Source of the DNA: Garcia nutans
Taxonomy: Eukaryota > Streptophyta > Magnoliopsida > Malpighiales > Euphorbiaceae
Length of the DNA: 64,000 nt
NCBI GenBank assembly: GCA_947685225.1
Contig: CANTUV010000009.1
Span: 682,001 to 746,000, forward strand
Direction: 5' to 3'
The position numbers were made by a program, and so were the translations under genes. The notes under the pieces are model-generated. The model was not told where the DNA came from and did no database searches. It saw only the letters and a list, made by a program, of their open reading frames with translations. Below, piece after piece: positions 13,060-26,872 of the stretch (positions are counted from its first letter, which is position 1; each line of letters begins with the position of its first letter).

Positions 13060-14960
13060 ATTGCTGTTTGTTTTACATTTAGACTACTGTTAATGTGCTT
13101 CTACTTTTGTCTCTATTGCGCTATTCTAATATGAATTGCTGAATGTTGGTAGTTTGTATAATTTGCTTTTTGTTTAGAATGACAATTAAATCTCTCTATC
13201 ATGTTCTTAAGCTTTAGCTTCTTCTTCACATTTGCCTTTTAGATTTCTGTGGTCGCATGTGAAGTTTTTTCATTTCGGGTTTTCTGCTTCTGTAATAAAT
13301 TCTTCTATGAGAGTTCTTAAATCACCGGAAATGTCCAAGTTATGGCTAATCTTAGGTGTAGGGTGTGGCAATTGGTTGATCAGTCAGTTAATTATACGAT
13401 TGAACCAAAATTTAATCGATTATTTTGAGGCTTTTTTTTATTTTTTTATCAGACTGATAGATTTTTGGTTTCGGTTGATTCATTTAACTGACTGATTTAA
13501 TTTGGTTAACTGACTGATTTAATTATTTTTAATTCATCTATAATTATTTTAATTTAAAAAAAATTATTCTTTTTATTTGATTTCTGATTCCGCTAAATAT
13601 CCTTCCTTAAACCATGTTTTCCTTGAACAATCGGAATTTAACACAAAAGCCCTACTTAAACAATCAAAGAACCAAGGCCAAAAAAACAAAAAAAAACAAT
13701 CAAAGAAGCTTGGCTTTGCTCGCAGTATTTTTATATATTTTAATTGAAACTTCAACTTCAATACATTTTAAAGCAATGCTTTTAAAATCTGGACCGGCTA
13801 ATCAAATCAAGTTAATAAATAAATGTAGATTCATCCAATTTGAAAATATTAAAAAATTATATTTATAAAAATTTGATTAAAATTAACAAATCAATTAGAT
13901 CATACTCATTCGTATTAAATCAAATTAACTTAATTTTTTAAATTTTAAATATTTTTTTAAAAACATAGAAAAAAAATTAAATTTTAAATTTATTATTTAT
14001 ATAATATTATTTATATAATATTTTTAAAATAATAAAATATATTTTTATTATTTAAAAATTTCTATAATTTTAAATTATTTATTAATATACATATAAATTT
14101 TAAAATAATATTACTTTATTTTATCAAAATTATCAACCATCTAGTCCAATTTTAAAAATATAAATTTAAAGTAAAGATTCATAAAAAAAAACTTTATTCC
14201 CGAAAAATAAAAAAATAAACGTTTAAACTTTTATTAAACATCATTGATATGGAAAATTGTGACGCAGCTTTATTATTTTTTACGATTCAATTAAAATCTC
14301 ATTACTTATTAAACATATTTAATAAATATTTTTTATATTAAAATAAAAATATAATAAAAATATAATATAAAATTTTATATTTTCTATAAAAATTTATAAA
14401 GTAAAAATATTCCGGTTAATTTGGGGAAAAATATTAATTATATTCATATTATTAAATTTAATATGCCATTTAATTGTGCAAATATTCCATTTTTATTTTT
14501 TTTATCAATGTTTTTTCTTCCCGTTCTGTACGACAAAACTCTCGACCGCTTAGCTCAAGAGTCAAATAGTTGAATGTTTTGCGACATTTGATCGTCGCCA
14601 AAAGAAAAACATAACAGCCGCGCCGAATAACGTCGCCAAAATTACATTAATGTCGAGAACCTTCGCTCATGCAATCTCATTTCACCATCATGAAAAGCCA
14701 AAATATCTACAGAAAAAACCATAGAAAATCACTGTACAGTAGATTTTATAACAACCCAAAACTGAGTTCCATTAATCCATAATTTTGCAGAGATTAACAA
14801 AACCAAAACAGACCCAATTATGTGCAAAACCCTAGTGTAATACAAATACTATTGCTAAGTCATGCAAACACAAAATCAAGATCACATTACTTATTTAATT
14901 TACAGATACTTGACAATAACACATTATTATTATTATCAGTCCCTAAGCTTTTGATTATTT
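13060..14960. other. Non-coding interval between H3.3 and H1
   Basis: The first few hundred bases are the probable H3.3 3' UTR. From about 13850 to 14500 the sequence is extremely AT-rich. The last 200-300 bases before 14967 would be the H1 3' UTR. No coding region is recognised. Confidence 0.5.
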
Positions 14961-14966
14961 ATACAT

Positions 14967-15691
14967 TCAAGAAGTAGCTGAAGCAACAGCAGCTGCTTTT
15001 TTGGTTCTCTTAGCAGTAGGGAATTTGATTGATTTGGGTTGTTTAGGTTTAGCAGGAGTTGATTTCTTTGTTATCTTCTTCTTAGCTGCAACTCTTTTTG
15101 CAGGCTTCTTCGCAGTCTCTGTTTTGTTTACAGAGGTCACTGACCTGGTTTTTCTTGCTGGTTGTGATTTGGGTTTTGTGGGTTTTTTCTCTGGTTTAGT
15201 CTTTGGGACTACTTTGGTTGCGGGCTTCTCCTTCTTCCCTGTTTCAGATAGCTTATAAGAAGCCCTGATCTTGATTAATTTCCCTCTAGCTGCAGAGTTC
15301 TTCAATTGTAAAGCTAAATTTTTTTTGAAATTTGCAGGAAGAACTGCCTTGTGCTTCTCTTCCATGTGTTTAGCTATGGCGTAGGGACTTGATCCACTCT
15401 TCTCATTTAAGACCAACAAAGCTTCTTTAATCATCTGGGTAATCCAAAAATTCAATCACTAATCCATTCATGAATTAAAGTTTTGATCTTGATTCAAAGT
15501 ACAAAAAAAAAAATCCATACCTGAAAATATGGAGGATGCGAAGCAGTCTTGGGCAGTTTAGGATTCTTTTCTCTAGGAGTTCTAGCTTTTTTCGCCTTCA
15601 CAGGCTTCTCATCCGGCTTGGTTTCTTCCACCACAAGCGGTGGCTGTTCAACGGTGGTGGCTGCAACATCAGTTTCCGTTTCGGTGGCCAT
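14967..15691 (-). CDS. Linker histone H1
   Basis: Binds linker DNA at the nucleosome dyad and compacts chromatin. Exons 15691-15521 (57 codons) and 15434-14967 give about 212 aa. The intron donor is CAG|GTATGG and the acceptor ACCCAG. The ATG at 15691 (MATETETDV) is the first in frame; sequence further upstream in this frame has no ATG. Domain order is an acidic/Pro-rich N-tail (residues 1-50), the winged-helix globular domain starting SHPPYFQ|MIKEALLVL and ending ASYKLS (about 51-120), and a Lys/Ala/Pro-rich C-tail. The single intron inside the start of the globular domain is the usual plant H1 position. The short tail and ACGT motifs upstream resemble stress-inducible H1 variants (Arabidopsis H1.3 type); this subtype is inference. 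Confidence 0.93.
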
Positions 15692-15778
15692 TAACAATCA
15701 AAAACACCAAAAAAACGGGGTGCTATGACAAAAACAGAGTTTGACGGATTTATTTGATTCTCGAAATTGCGTTAAGGC

Positions 15779-15786
15779 ATTTATAG
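15779..15786 (-). promoter_or_regulatory. TATA box of the H1 gene
   Basis: On the minus strand the sequence reads CTATAAATG, about 90 bp upstream of the H1 ATG, with no better candidate nearby. Confidence 0.6.
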
Positions 15787-15855
15787 AAAGAGAATAATCT
15801 GGGAAACAGGCACAAGAGTGTTCTGATTGGTTAATTTAAGATATTACAGATTGAC

Positions 15856-15892
15856 GACGTGTACAAGGAGAAATCTAGAACGTACACGTGGA
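15856..15892 (-). promoter_or_regulatory. Two ACGT-core (ABRE-like) motifs upstream of H1
   Basis: The forward strand carries gacgtgt at 15856-15862 and acacgtgg at 15884-15891, some 70-110 bp upstream of the TATA box. CACGTGG and ACGTGT match abscisic-acid response elements bound by bZIP factors. Paired ABREs are the usual minimal ABA-responsive arrangement, which suggests stress or ABA control of this H1 gene. Confidence 0.5.
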
Positions 15893-15899
15893 GAAGAAT

Positions 15900-16918
15900 C
15901 TAATAGGTTTTTTATATACCTTTTCTATTTATGGTGTGTAAAAAGAGTCAATTTTTGTGGATAGGAACTCCAACAAAGAGCTTGGGGATAAATTATTTGG
16001 GCTTTTTTTGGAGTTTTGGTTTTGTTTGACAAAAACAAAGTGTGAAGAAATGTGCTTTTTGGTTGAATTTGGGGGTAAATTGTTGAGGGAATTTTAGGGT
16101 TTTTAATGTAGAAATTAATTGAGATTAAAGATTAGAAAGTGCAGAATATAATGTTTTTTAAATGGTATAAAATGGTTGCCATTTGAGTGTGATTTTAAGG
16201 TTTTGAAGAAAAACAGTGCTTTTGTTCTTTTGAGTAGGTAAAATTCTATAGATAAAAGATTCTATGTGCAGAAAAACAGTTGAAAATTAGAACAGTTAAA
16301 AGTCTATGGGTGAAAAATTCTAGGTGCAGAAAAACAGTTGAAAAAAATTATTTTATTAATATTTTGATAAAAAAAATAATGTTGGTAATAAAGTATTAGT
16401 AGTGGTGTTATGCTATATTTTTATTTAAGATTCTTTTTTGTTAATTAGATTGTTAAAAAAATTGGTGATGTTCTATACAATTTTTTTATAAATAAGGAAG
16501 TTTATTGTTAAAAAAAATTGAAAATTTAACTATTGCTGTTAATCCAATTCAACCCTTAATCCATTCAACCTTAAAATTTTAAAATATTTTTTAAAAAATA
16601 ATTTGCCCCATGTATTGGCTTCATTTTTTTTATAAGAATATACTAATATTATATATATTACTAATAATATATTTTATATTTGATAATATATTTAAATTAT
16701 TAAATTATATTAACAACAATAATTCTATATTTATTAATAATTTTTATATAAATATATATATAAATTATTAATAAATAATATATAACATATTTTATAATAT
16801 ATATTTAATAAAATAATTTATAAATTATTAAATTATATTAATATATATTACAAATTATTTTATTAATAAATATTATAATTATAAATTATTTTAATAATTA
16901 TAGTTAAATAAAATATAT
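15900..16918. other. AT-rich intergenic DNA
   Basis: I see no gene. The 16620-16920 part is almost pure A/T. Confidence 0.6.
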
Positions 16919-17022
16919 AAAAAATTTAATAGCATTAATGTTAGTGTAACATTAATTCCAATTGTAATATAAAAAATTTAATAGCATTAATGTTGGTGTA
17001 GCATTAATTCCAATTGTAATAC
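16919..17022 (+). repeat. 52-bp tandem duplication
   Basis: Two copies (16919-16970 and 16971-17022) of a unit containing tagcattaatgttagtgtaa differ at only a few bases. Confidence 0.85.
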
Positions 17023-20000
17023 ACACATATATATATAGCTGGAGAAATAAAAGGTGCAAGGTTCAAACCTTAACACTAACAAATTTTTTCCCCATTTTAT
17101 TTAACATGAAAAGAAAATGCCAGAGCGATGCTCAAGTCATGCGCCACATCAATATCCAATAGAATAATGGGAGCTAATGTGGTATAATTATAGCTTTTCC
17201 TTAGAGAGAATAGATAAAGAATTAATGGAAAAATTATAATGTTACAATGTTATATGAGTGAAAATAAAACAGAAGTGTGTTATGTGAAAGAGGATATTGA
17301 ATAATTTACCCCAAACAAAGGTAAAAGAGTTTACATCTTTTGCAAGTTCTTTCGTTAACTATTGGGTTTTCATGATAAAATAAATGTTTTTCATATTACA
17401 AATAAATAATAATCTTTTTTAACTTCATGATCTATACATGCATAGTTAAAATATAAATGTTTGAAACTAGTAATAATTTATTAAGCTACATCCAATGGAA
17501 TATTACGTACATTAATTGTGAGCTTGCAAATTAAGCTGCATTCGATATTTTGTTTCCTTCAAATATTTTAAAATATGAATCAATTACTATTATTTTTTTA
17601 TTATATTTAAATATTATAATTTGATAATTTTGAATAATGAAAATATATAGACTAAACTTATCATATTCGGATTAATTGAGAAATAGCGAAAAAAAAAAGT
17701 ATACATAGTTGAATTTTATAAATTTCAATTGATCGACTTACATATGAATTATATAGGAATTATATATTTATTATGTTTCAAAATATCTAAAAAATTATAT
17801 ATGAATTAATTATAGTACATATATGGAATAATTTTAAAAATAACTTGATACATGAAAAAAATTCAAAAATTAATTATAGCACATAGAATTGGCTGGCAAC
17901 TTCAAAGCCACAAACATTTAATGAAATAATTTTAATTGTTGAACATGGTTTCAAAATTGAATTCTAAATTCATATATATATAAAAACCAAAGATTATTTG
18001 CAAAATTAAGCACTTATAACATAAAATACATTTTTCAAAATTTAGTTCCAAATTCAAATTTATACTAAAAGAATTATTCAAGAAACAAATATTCACTCTG
18101 AAATTTAAAATTCCTGACATGGCTTTAAAATAAAATTCCTCTCTCTCTCTCTCAGACACACACACACATTCATTCTACCATACTATGAATCAACATATCT
18201 GCTAAACTCATGAGACAAACACTACTTCTCCAGAAGCAATCACAGTACACACTTCGACTGCTGGTGTAAACGTAAATAATGAAATATCTATTAACAAACT
18301 GGCTAAGATTACAAGTTAAAATACCAATGCTCAAATAAGGATTATTAGTTCAAATCAACCATAGATTTCTCAAGATAAGAAAACAAAAAATGCAGCAAAG
18401 CTATTTGAACCGTACAAACTGCTCAACTAATAGATCAAAATCACCTTCAAACATTTTTGACAAAAGCCAACATCACTAATCCCTCGTTGCCACAAATCAC
18501 CCATACCAACGGGTAGACAACCCATGAAAAGGAACACAACAAAGAAGCCAAACAGAGAAAAATGAACTGTTGCTGCAACTAAAAGTGAAAAACAAACATG
18601 TATCCACAAAAAAAAATCTAACCAAATCGTAAGGCTCCTTTAAGGACTGCCACAATATTTTCTTAATAGAAAAATCTTCTTATTTATTCATTTCCAAAAA
18701 CTAGATGCAAACCCAGGCAGCAGTAGTGTTCCTAAATCCTAATATGATTATAATAATAGTGGGTGATGGTGATAATGGCAGTTGTAATTGTAATGATCAT
18801 GCCGATGAAAGTTTAGAAGTGCCAGAGCAGTGAAAATTGAAGTGGCATGGTATGGCAGTATCCGTGGTGAAGATGGTGCCATCAAAGAGTGGTGGTAATG
18901 GCAATATATGGCCACACTGTAGAGATTATGCCTATGGTCAGTTGAGTGGAGGAGGCAATACTGGTGATAATGATAGTGGTACTGGTGATAACAGTGAACA
19001 ATGGTGGAAAACCCAGTAGGCAAGATAATTAAAAAGGTTCCTGTTCTCTATTCTGTACAACATTACAAATTGTCAAGTCAATATGGACAGCACAATATCG
19101 TAATCACCTGTTTTCGCTATTAACCATGATGAAACAAATGATACCTAAGAATCAAAAATAAAATTGAAATCAAAGTGAACCTGACAAGTCAGACCAAAAC
19201 ACAAATGCAACAAGGCTAAAGAGTGCGAAGAGGGGAAAAACAGAGTTTAAGAACTAAAGGGAGACATTAAGTAACAAAAATTGACAGAAAAGAAGCTAGA
19301 CTACAATAATAAAATTTAGATGAGAAATTTGACAGTACTGTGTCTTCGTTCTAGAACCTAAGATTCAGAAAAGGCAGTATGGCTAAGCAATCTTTTCATA
19401 GGGTATCTGCATGTATCCATATAATTTTTGAAATGATGAAATCAACCGGAATAAAAAATAAAAAAAAGGTCAAAACTGAAATAAAACCAATTGATTTAGC
19501 TATCCCTTTTTTTCCAGTTTGATTTCCAACTAACAGTTTCTATGGAACACCCACACCAAGTTGTTTCTTGAACAAAAACTGGCAAACATGTCACCACCTA
19601 CAAAGTATTAGTTGATTACTGAACCTAGAGCAAACAGATAAACTAAAGGGTATCATGCTCTCTAATGAGCCCAAACCCTCGTCTAAGGATCAGAAATGTT
19701 TCCTCCATTTCTAACGAGAAAGCAGAAAAGAAGATTGCTGCTTTTCATTTCATCAACATTGAAAAAAAATTACCTATCTCCTTCCAACAGTAAAGCAGAG
19801 TATCAAGCCAAGCAAGATGGCTTCAACAATCTACTTCTACATACCAAATTGTCTTGAATCCACAACCAAAAGTGCAGTGTAGAAAAGAAAGTAAAATTAA
19901 TCAATGTACGGAAACCAATGCTATTCCTGTAGTGATATGATAATGTGCACAAGCATACACACACAGGCAACGTGGGCTTAGACAATCTGTACATAGCGAA

Positions 20001-21732
20001 GTGTCTCAATACCAACACATGTACTGAAGTAAAATATACATGTCTCATACGCAAAACACAATCAGTTTAGTCACTTAACCAGCCAACCAACCACATTCGG
20101 CTGACTTCCAGTTTGACTTTTCAATTTATGTTTCAGTTTTCGAATCATATTGAAACCCTTGCTCAAGGCTATATTTTTCTATACAAAAAGCAGACACCAT
20201 ATAAAAACTATCATTTAGAGAGTGAACTTGGACCAGAACAAATAACTAAACTGTAGTGAGATCTCTACAGCATGCCCAACATTCCTATTTTCAAGGAACA
20301 GAACTATTACCTCTATTTCAAATGAAAAAGAAGAGAGGCAAGTTAATACCATTCATTTTTCAATAGTAATCAACCATTTTGCTATCACCTTGCAACAACT
20401 ATTGAGAGTATCGCAATGACAAGAAAAAGAGAGCTTAATCTTTGAAGCTAAGATACTTTCATGTTGCTATTGCTGTTAGCCATCTTCACTGTCCATTATA
20501 TAGCCTAGTCTTAAAATACAAGTATATTCAAATCAACTGGGGGCATTGGGCAGGATCTCACTATAACTTCTTATCAATTATGAAGGGATCTCATCTAAAG
20601 TATCCGACCGATATGCATAATTGAAGGTCCTTACCAACCACCAAAATGCTTGAAGCTTTCAAAAGCATTTCAACCATCTACGTTTAGGCATAAGCATTTT
20701 ACCATCAAACTGTATTCCTTACAGCCACACTAAGCTCATTTCTCTATTTATCACGATAAACTATTCCCCACACAAAAAAAGCTCTTCATCACACCAGAAA
20801 GTGTCCCTAATCAAAAGATCATTTAAAAGTTACCATAAGAATCTCTCTCAAAACATATAAAACTGGATTTACTAAAGCACCAAATTACATAACCCTATCA
20901 ATTATTTAGTACCTCAGATATGATAATTAAACTGGTGTTCAAAAGCTTTGATAATGTTAATGAACAGCCATATAAATTTGTTCATGGGAAGAGATTCTGA
21001 GTACTACTTTAATCAGATATTAGAAGAGATGATATCGAGCATCAAATGGTCCCCTTGTAACTGAAGTAACCATTAATGTTTTATCGAGTGCAATTTCATA
21101 GCAATTCATTATAAACTCAGATAAGATAATAAGTCTCAGCTTTTGTAATTCCTACATGTTAGGCATAGAAGCTCTAATCCTTTTCATCTTGACAAACAAA
21201 AATCTTCAATATTGTCTCCACAATGCCTCCATCAGCTTGCTTAATATTTTAACTTCTTCACCTCTTTTGATTGTGAAAACCTTGATTCAAAATCTGCCCT
21301 TCCAAAAATGAAGTCAACAATCCGTTTAATTTGAGCTTCAAGGTTAAAGATCTTACACAATATTTTTCCTTGATGTTGATCATGATGATAGATGATAAAA
21401 GGAAACCAGAAACTGGAATTTAACAAAATTCATTCCGCAAGTCCTCAAAGTAGTTCATACCCTATATCAAAAGGGAACATGCCTATCCCAATCTCCAGCA
21501 TACAGAGAGTTTATTACTTAACCTACGTCCTCAAAAGATATATAACCTAAACTAGACATTTAAAACTCAAGATATAGCAGCACATGATTCAGAGAGAGCG
21601 AGAGGAGGAAAAAACCAAGAGAATAAAGAGAAAAACAGAACAAAAACACCAAGTAAAGGAAAGATGACTTCAACTAATTTTTCAACAGCAAGCCTTTTGC
21701 CTGGCCACATCCTGCTATTCCAAGCCCACCAC
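17023..21732. other. Long non-coding interval with a CT/AC microsatellite
   Basis: A (CT)n(CA)n microsatellite lies at about 18138-18168. A low-complexity GGT/GAT-rich stretch at about 18750-19020 gives open frames on both strands that look like repeat artefacts. The interval downstream of the RRM-protein gene may include long 3' UTR, since that gene seems to have a spliced 3' UTR. No protein domain is recognised. Confidence 0.4.
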
Positions 21733-21826
21733 CTAGACACAATTAAAGTCAGGTGTAAAACATTAGACTTTTAAGAATTCACATTGAGGATAGACAATTT
21801 AGAAGTTCAAAGGTAATTGGTCTTAC
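21733..21826 (-). other. Probable 3'-UTR intron of the RRM-protein gene
   Basis: Sixteen bases after the stop codon lies a good donor (AATTTG|GTAAGACC), followed 94 bp later by TTGTGTCTAG, a good acceptor. An exon junction this close behind the stop is not predicted to trigger nonsense-mediated decay, but further 3'-UTR introns are possible. Confidence 0.45.
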
Positions 21827-21841
21827 CAAATTTTCATGTGC

Positions 21842-24800
21842 CTAATAGTAATAACCACCACCATACAGACGATCATTCCTGTAATGAGGTGGATGTGCAC
21901 CGTACTGCAACACAAACAATCAGCAAAATATGACGACATAGTAAACAGTTATATATGAAATGAGACAGGAAAGGGATTGATACTTACGTCAGGACCATAA
22001 TAACCATGTGAGTAGGGATCACCACCTGCTTCATAAGTGTCTAAAAGATAAAACCAAAAAGATGATAAATATCACAGAATAATACACTATAAGAAGAACC
22101 ATGCAATAGAAAGTAATACACGCATACCACGATAATGTGTCCCGTGACATGGAACAGCTGGATCAGTATAATCTAATCGAGGCCGAACCCTACTAGGTTC
22201 TGCATAATCAGGATCATGGTCCTAAATGCAGAGAAAACAAGTTATAATCCTAGATGCAAGAGAAAAGAAGTTATATAACTCACAAAGATACTAAGTTAGG
22301 CACCACAGAAAACAGGAACACTATCTATAAGAAGAATCTCACATTTAAGCAAGCATATGAAAAAGGAAAAAGAATATAAAAAGAAACCAACTTACACTCA
22401 TATAAAATGGCCGCTTCACTCCATGTGCACCATCACCATATAAATACGGATCATCAAAGTGCCCTCCAGCATAAGGTCCATCAAAGGCTTCTTCTAGAGA
22501 AAATGGTGGCCTCCTAGACGAGGCATAGTCTCCATGCCCTCTCTCAGGAGTATCAAACCAAGGTCTATTGAAATTAGTTCTTGATGGACCAGTAGCAGCA
22601 AGACCTCTGCCAGCAGGATGATAACCACCTCTGAGAGGACCCCTTCTACCTCCTAGTTTTGTACATTAATATACATTAGAATGCATAATAATTAAAGATC
22701 ACCTTTGTGAATGTGGGTGTGCTTGGTGAAGGGAAAGAGTCAGAGACAAAACCTCGCCCCATCATTTGCCTTCCATAGAATCCATCATAACGATTACTGA
22801 ATTCATACTCATTAGGACCCATTCTACTGGAATGACCACGTCCTCGTTGAAAGAAACCCCAACCACGCTGGAAATTTGCCCGGTTAAAGTGATGTCCACC
22901 CCGTCCAAAACTCCTCCCTGTTGAAAATCAGATAAAAAATCAAATGGAAGTAACTTAGAGACAATCAGAAAGCGCCTTTTTTTTTTGAAACCCAATCAGA
23001 AAGCTTTTAATCCTCAAAAATAAAGCATACCAAATCTTGAAGAGGTTCCGCTGCCAGCATGATCAATCAAAAAACCTCCACACATTCCACCCTTCACAGC
23101 CTGTGTTTTAGGCATAGGATTTGACAGCCTTGCTTTCACTCTTGTCTGCCGTACATAAGACCATTAACTCAGTTCGCACAACATCCAAATGAGTTAGACA
23201 ATGGGTCAAAAAATTATCATGCACAGAGCAATACATAATTGGAATAAAATCTTTGTCAAAGCATTCTCTAACATTAAGGATGTCTATAATGAAAATAAAT
23301 GCGCTCATCAGCAGCATACTTTCTAAAAGTCCACAAAACTAATTACCGAAAGCAACAAATGAAGAAGTTTTCTTTTAACAAACCATCAATTCCTATGTAT
23401 TTCCAAAATGTCCAGTATTTATAAGAAAATGCAACAAAAAAACAAAAAAAAAGCAGTCCAGGTAAAAAAAACATGCAAAGGAAAATACAACAGGAGGAAG
23501 GGAGAAGGAACAGAAAACTCGCGATAAGAATTTGACTGCAAAATAGCTGTACAAAACCAAAGATAATTTACCTTGGAGTTCCCATCACCCACTTCTGTGT
23601 TGTTTATTCTCTCGATACAAGCAACAGCAGCTTCATGAGATGAGAAATCCACAAATCCAAAATCCTTCCTCTTGGCAGTTGACATATTTCGGGAAAGGAC
23701 TATTCGCACTATCTCCCCATAACCTTGCAACTGTTCCCTGATACGGTCTTCATCCCAAAAAGGAGGAAGACCATCAAGAAATACTGTCTTCACATGGGCC
23801 ATAACTTCCGGATCAGGCTCACGTATAGGTTCAGCAAATGCTACTTTGGCAGTTCTCTCAGGATGACCAAATACAACATCAGGCTTCTGAAGCCTCTTGT
23901 ATGCATGCATTGCATCAGCATGGCAAGAGAACTCAAGAAATGCAAAACCACGGCTCCGCCCCTCATGCTGGACATCTTGGACAAGGGTGATGTTTTCAAC
24001 ACCTTCAACACCATAATCCTTCAACTTCTGTCTTATCTGCCAACAAGCATTTCATTGGACATCAGTTAACAAATGCAGAAGGTAACCAAAAAACATTTCT
24101 ATGAGATACTTACAGCTTCCTTTGTCCATGTGTTACATATATTGCCCAAAAACAAAGTGTCATTGTCCTCACTTGGTGCTGTACCACACCGCTTTCCACA
24201 AATCTACAAACATGAAGAGTTAGAACAGGATTTAAAACAGCTTGTAGACAAAAACATGAGGAGATCTATACCACAGGGTTTTTCATCTCTGACAAAGCTC
24301 GATTTGCATGATCCTTGTTTGCGAACTTCACAAATGCATATCCCTTACTCTTATTTGTTGAAAGATTCCTATGCACTCGAACTTCAACCACTTCACCAAT
24401 CTTCTCAAAAACCCTTCTCAAATCCTCCTCTGTAGCTTCTTTATCCAGGCCACCGACAAATATTTCATACTCTTTCTTAATCTTGCGCTCCTTAACAGCA
24501 GCAGCTGTTAATTCCTTGCGTTCATCTTCTAGTGCCCCAGCTTCTTCACCAAATTCCTCGGGATCATCTTCTACAAAGTCATCTTCTCCATGATCTTCAA
24601 AGTCCACTCTATCACTATATTCTTCATATCCCTCATCACCACCAAACTCGTCCGGGGCAGGTTGAGCATCTCCTACTTGCAACTCATCTTCAATATTTTC
24701 TTCAGTGTTGACAGCCTTGATTTTGTTCTTTTCCTTAGCATCAGAATCATTTGCCTCAACCACCGTCGCTTCCTCTCCTTTATTAGGTTCTTGATTCTCA

Positions 24801-25632
24801 GATAACTCAGCAACCTCATTAGAAGGTACATCAACATCCATTGCAGTTTTCTCCTCCTTTTGAAGTTCTCCAACAATTTCTGGTCTTGATTGATTCTCCG
24901 TTTCAGATTCAACTGCTGGCTCTTCCAGGTCAATAATAAATTTTGGCTTCTGTGCAACATTTTCAACAACAGGTTCTCCCACTTCACCAATAGTTTCTTC
25001 AACATTTTCATTGGCAGACTCCTCATTTTTCACATCATCAACCACTACGTCCTTTACACTTTCCTCATCCTTATCCTTTACAGATTCATCTATCTTTGGC
25101 AACTCCTCAGAAGCAGCTTTTCCTTTAGTCTTGGCAGGCGTTTTCTTCACTACTCTCACTACTTTCTTCACTATTTTCTTGCGTGGGACAACTTTTGATT
25201 CAGGTGTCACTGAACTTGCATCAATGGATGCTTTTGTTTCTTCAACTACAATCAAAACGACATCACATCAACGATCAACACTACGATCCTTAATTCAATA
25301 AATTAGGTTTTTTCCCCAATCTAATTCTAAAAATGCAATTCTCATTACAAACTGACCCTATACAGACAAGTTGCCGTAAAGGAATATATGATTTCAATAA
25401 TACCTGTAGATTGTTCTGGTTTCGAATCAGAGCCAGTAATCGGCGATGTTGTGGAAGCTTCGTTGCTTTTAACCTGCTTCGCTTTGGCTGAAGCGCTGCG
25501 CTTGGCCTCGGCGATTTTTGGAGTGACGGATTCTACCGCAGGATCAGGTGCGGTTTTGGTGGCTGATTTTCTTCCCGGCGGCGTCTTTTTAGGTGTCGAC
25601 GATTTGTTAGCGTCTGTATTTCTAGTCCTCAT
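21842..25632 (-). CDS. Three-RRM hnRNP R/Q-like RNA-binding protein
   Basis: Ten exons: 25632-25404, 25245-24272, 24203-24114, 24036-23572, 23145-23031, 22917-22753, 22652-22396, 22221-22128, 22040-21988 and 21904-21842. All are GT-AG, with phases that join to 2,505 nt (834 aa). Order: a basic N-terminus (MRTRNTDANKSSTPKK), a long Glu/Asp-rich region (about 80-330) with an acidic block EDHGEDDFVEDDPEEFGEE, RRM1 (about 336-410; IFVGGL, KGYAFVKF), RRM2 (about 414-500; LFLGNI, RGFAFLEF), RRM3 (about 515-590; VFLDGLPP, DFGFVDF), and a C-terminal Gly/Arg/Tyr-rich tail ending GGGYYY. This matches the plant hnRNP R/Q group (Arabidopsis At2g44710-like; LIF2 is a relative). It is probably a nuclear RNA-binding protein in mRNA processing or chromatin-linked regulation. 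The ATG at 25632 is the first in frame; the frame extends 10 codons upstream without one. Confidence 0.93.
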
Positions 25633-25700
25633 GTTGGTATTTCGTTTACGACTGATTTTCACCAGCGCTTCTGATTGGAGAGCGAAGAGCAGGCGACTGA

Positions 25701-25708
25701 ATATATAG
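25701..25708 (-). promoter_or_regulatory. TATA box of the RRM-protein gene
   Basis: The minus strand reads CCTATATATTC about 70 bp upstream of the ATG, with no competing TATA nearby. Confidence 0.55.
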
Positions 25709-25739
25709 GGAAAACTGGAAAATAGGTGATTATCAACAT

Positions 25740-26872
25740 ATTAATTTGTTGATAAAAAATAATTATATTTAGAAATAAATAATTTAAATATAAATTAATT
25801 ATTTCATTTTTTTATTTAAAATTACGCAATTTATTAGATTTTATTTATCTTATTTAAATTGTTGACAGCATAATTTAATTTTATAATATACAACACCATA
25901 TAGTATTGTATAATATGATACATTTCCTAATGGTATATGGTATAGTATAATTTTATTTAATTTGATAATTTTTTTATAAAATTTTTATAAATTATAAAAA
26001 TAAAAATTATCTTATAAATATATTTTTAATCTTAAAAATTTTATTTAAAATATTTTTAAAAATAAACTCAACTCACAATATAATTTCAAATTAATTGAAG
26101 TCAGTAAAACGACGTCTCCCTTTAAATATTCACAGCATTCTAGCTATTTTTGGCCTTTTATTTTATCTTTTTTCATTACATTCATATACCATTTTGACAT
26201 TTTTTAATAGGCGTTTTATTGTCACATAAAATTCTCATAGCATTCTTTTGTATTATCTAACATTTCATCCAACACAACTATGTAACAAAAAATATAATCT
26301 GAATTCCCTTTGAGATATGCATCTTTTGGATTGGTTTCCAAAGCATTTAATCCTGCAAGTCATACATATTGGTAACTGCTTACCATATTCCAATGGCAAG
26401 GTAAATATAATCTTCCAATAACACTGAAATTGCAAAATTGCAGCCATTTTTACCCTTCCTTTTCCATACAACATAAGAAAACTAAATGCAATTTCAATAA
26501 ATAAATAAATAAAAACTCAAGACCCACAGCCACAACATTCTTATTTCTTATTAAGTCTAAAAGGAGTTGCTCAAAAATACAAGAGGGTATTTTGTAGAGT
26601 TGCATAAATTTTGTGATCCACAAGATCGAGCATCGCTGACCTTTTGAGGTGTCTAGGCAGCTCCGGTCGAAGCATAATTTACCATAAGCAAATTGGCAAC
26701 TAACCAAATATCGCTTGGAATGTTGAGGCTACCTATTGAAAGTTCCATCTATACTCTCAACAGAATCATATTTGAACAGTTAAAAGGAAGTCTACAGAAC
26801 CAGCCTCCCTGAGTAAAAGAAGGAATTTGGAAGAAAGGAATACATGCAAGGCTCTTTGTTGCAACTGTATCA
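25740..26872. other. AT-rich intergenic DNA, then possible 3'-UTR-like sequence
   Basis: 25740-26100 is strongly AT-rich. Read on the minus strand, about 26580-26872 looks like a 3' UTR following the orphan exon at 26873-26911. No domain is seen in the short open frames here. Confidence 0.4.

Noticed and set aside
18748..19023. Opposed open frames rich in His/Tyr and Gly/Asp
   Set aside because: They arise from low-complexity GGT/GAT repeats on both strands; no domain or splice context.
24266..25301. Forward-strand ORFs opposite the RRM-protein exons
   Set aside because: They are antisense shadows of the long Glu/Asp-rich coding exon.
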